NCBI GenBank assembly: GCA_910588595.1
Contig: CAJUQU010000181.1
Location: forward strand, 1 to 7,846
Direction: 5' to 3'
DNA from: an uncultured Lachnospiraceae bacterium
GTDB taxonomy: Bacteria; Bacillota_A; Clostridia; Lachnospirales; Lachnospiraceae
DNA length: 7,846 bases
In this document: positions 7,255 to 7,846 of the stretch, piece by piece
How positions within the stretch are numbered: the first letter of the stretch is position 1
How the letters are laid out: each line of letters starts with the position of its first letter
Position numbers and translations under genes: made by a program
Notes under the pieces: generated by a model
Told to the model about the DNA's origin: nothing
Database searches by the model: none
What the model saw: the letters and a program-made list of their open reading frames with translations, nothing else

Positions 7255-7813
7255 TTATTTGAATTCCGCGATCGTTACGCCCGCGTCTCCCTCACCGTAC
7301 TCGCCGAGGTGGAATGATTTCACATAGGAGATGCGTTTCAAGTGCTGCTGGACCGCCTGTCTCAGGGCACCGGTTCCCTTGCCGTGCACAATACGTACGC
7401 TTGGGGCATGGGACAAATAGGCGTCATCGAGGTACTTGTCAAGTTCCGAGAGTGCCTCGTCCACAGTCTTTCCGAGCAGATTGATCTCGGTGGAAAGGGT
7501 GGCGGCTTTGGACAAGCCGATATTTTCGCCGCCGGAGCTCTTCTTGGAAGCGCCTGCAGTGCCGAAGCCTTTTTTGTAGGCGGCAGTGCCGGACATTACG
7601 TCCTCGTTGATCAGCACCAGATCCTTGATATTGACTTTGGAGCGGATAATGCCGCACTGTACAAAAAGGTCGCCCTTTGCGTCCGGCTTGGAGGAGATCG
7701 TACCCTTTAAGCCCATAGATACTACCTTTACCATGTCTCCAGGTTTGATCTGGGTTGGTTTCAAAACTTTGTGTGCGGGTTTCTCCTGCACAGCTGTGAG
7801 CTTTTTATTTTTC
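7255..7813 (-). CDS. mutS2: MutS2 C-terminal fragment (KOW-like and Smr domains), N-terminus outside the window
   Basis: This is the last 185 residues of MutS2, a DNA/ribosome-associated ATPase linked to suppression of recombination and, in Bacillus (as RqcU), to splitting of collided ribosomes. The visible part has a KOW-like small beta domain (IKPGDMVKVVSMGLKGTI, about 22-39), a Gly/Ser/Lys linker (about 80-100), and a full Smr domain (about 107-185) with VRIVHGKGTGALR and a GDAGVTIAEFK end. The ATPase and clamp regions would lie further right. An apparent start at 7830 reading MCSSDL is false: those codons come from the adapter at 7814-7846, and the first genuine whole codon is Lys at 7812-7810. 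At the start of the Smr domain, INLLGKTVDEA replaces the LDLRG form seen in many Smr proteins. It is probably the first visible gene of an operon with the regulator and kinase. Confidence 0.93.
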
Positions 7814-7846
7814 AGATCGGAAGAGCACACGTCTGAACTCCAGTCA
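7814..7846 (+). other. Illumina TruSeq adapter sequence left on the contig end (artefact)
   Basis: The last 33 bases begin AGATCGGAAGAGCACACGTC and end TGAACTCCAGTCA. They match the full standard TruSeq Read 1 read-through adapter base for base, as known from library chemistry. The sequence begins in mid-codon of mutS2 and runs exactly to the edge. It is not part of the organism and should be trimmed. Read on the - strand it encodes the spurious peptide MCSSDL. Confidence 0.98.

Overview
The window looks like an entire short assembled contig from a Firmicutes gut-type bacterium, most plausibly a member of the Lachnospiraceae. That placement is inferred from gene content: a membrane-anchored type I pullulanase, a mutS2 / OmpR-type regulator / histidine kinase cluster, strong Shine-Dalgarno sites, and base composition that looks close to half GC by eye. 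No rRNA or marker gene fixes the taxon. Both ends cut through genes, and the last 33 bases (7814-7846) are not biological: they are the Illumina TruSeq read-through adapter.

Layout, left to right. Positions 2-1942 (+) hold most of a type I pullulanase that lacks its N-terminus and ends in a C-terminal membrane anchor. A hairpin terminator follows at 1961-1993. A clear vegetative promoter (2039-2067) then drives a second + strand unit: a strong ribosome binding site, a 28-codon small ORF (2097-2183), an 811-residue protein I do not recognise (2187-4622), and a small NUDIX hydrolase (4640-5071, or 4613-5071 with the longer start) that is coupled to it. On the - strand, read from the right edge, come the C-terminal end of MutS2 (7813-7255), an OmpR/PhoB-type response regulator (7232-6531) and its sensor histidine kinase (6500-5073). 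They are spaced 22 and 30 bp apart, as in an operon. The kinase and NUDIX genes converge with one base between their stop codons.

How the genes work together. The pullulanase would debranch alpha-glucans at the cell surface. The regulator/kinase pair is a complete two-component system with an extracytoplasmic sensor domain of about 140 residues and an unknown signal. Being next to mutS2 suggests shared transcription, not shared function. The 811-residue protein and the NUDIX hydrolase are probably co-expressed, but nothing in the sequence says why.

The most interesting biological item is the unrecognised 811-residue gene with its in-frame leader ORF. The most certain unusual item is the adapter, which creates a false N-terminus (MCSSDL) on the MutS2 fragment. 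I see no mobile elements, CRISPR arrays, tRNA or rRNA genes.
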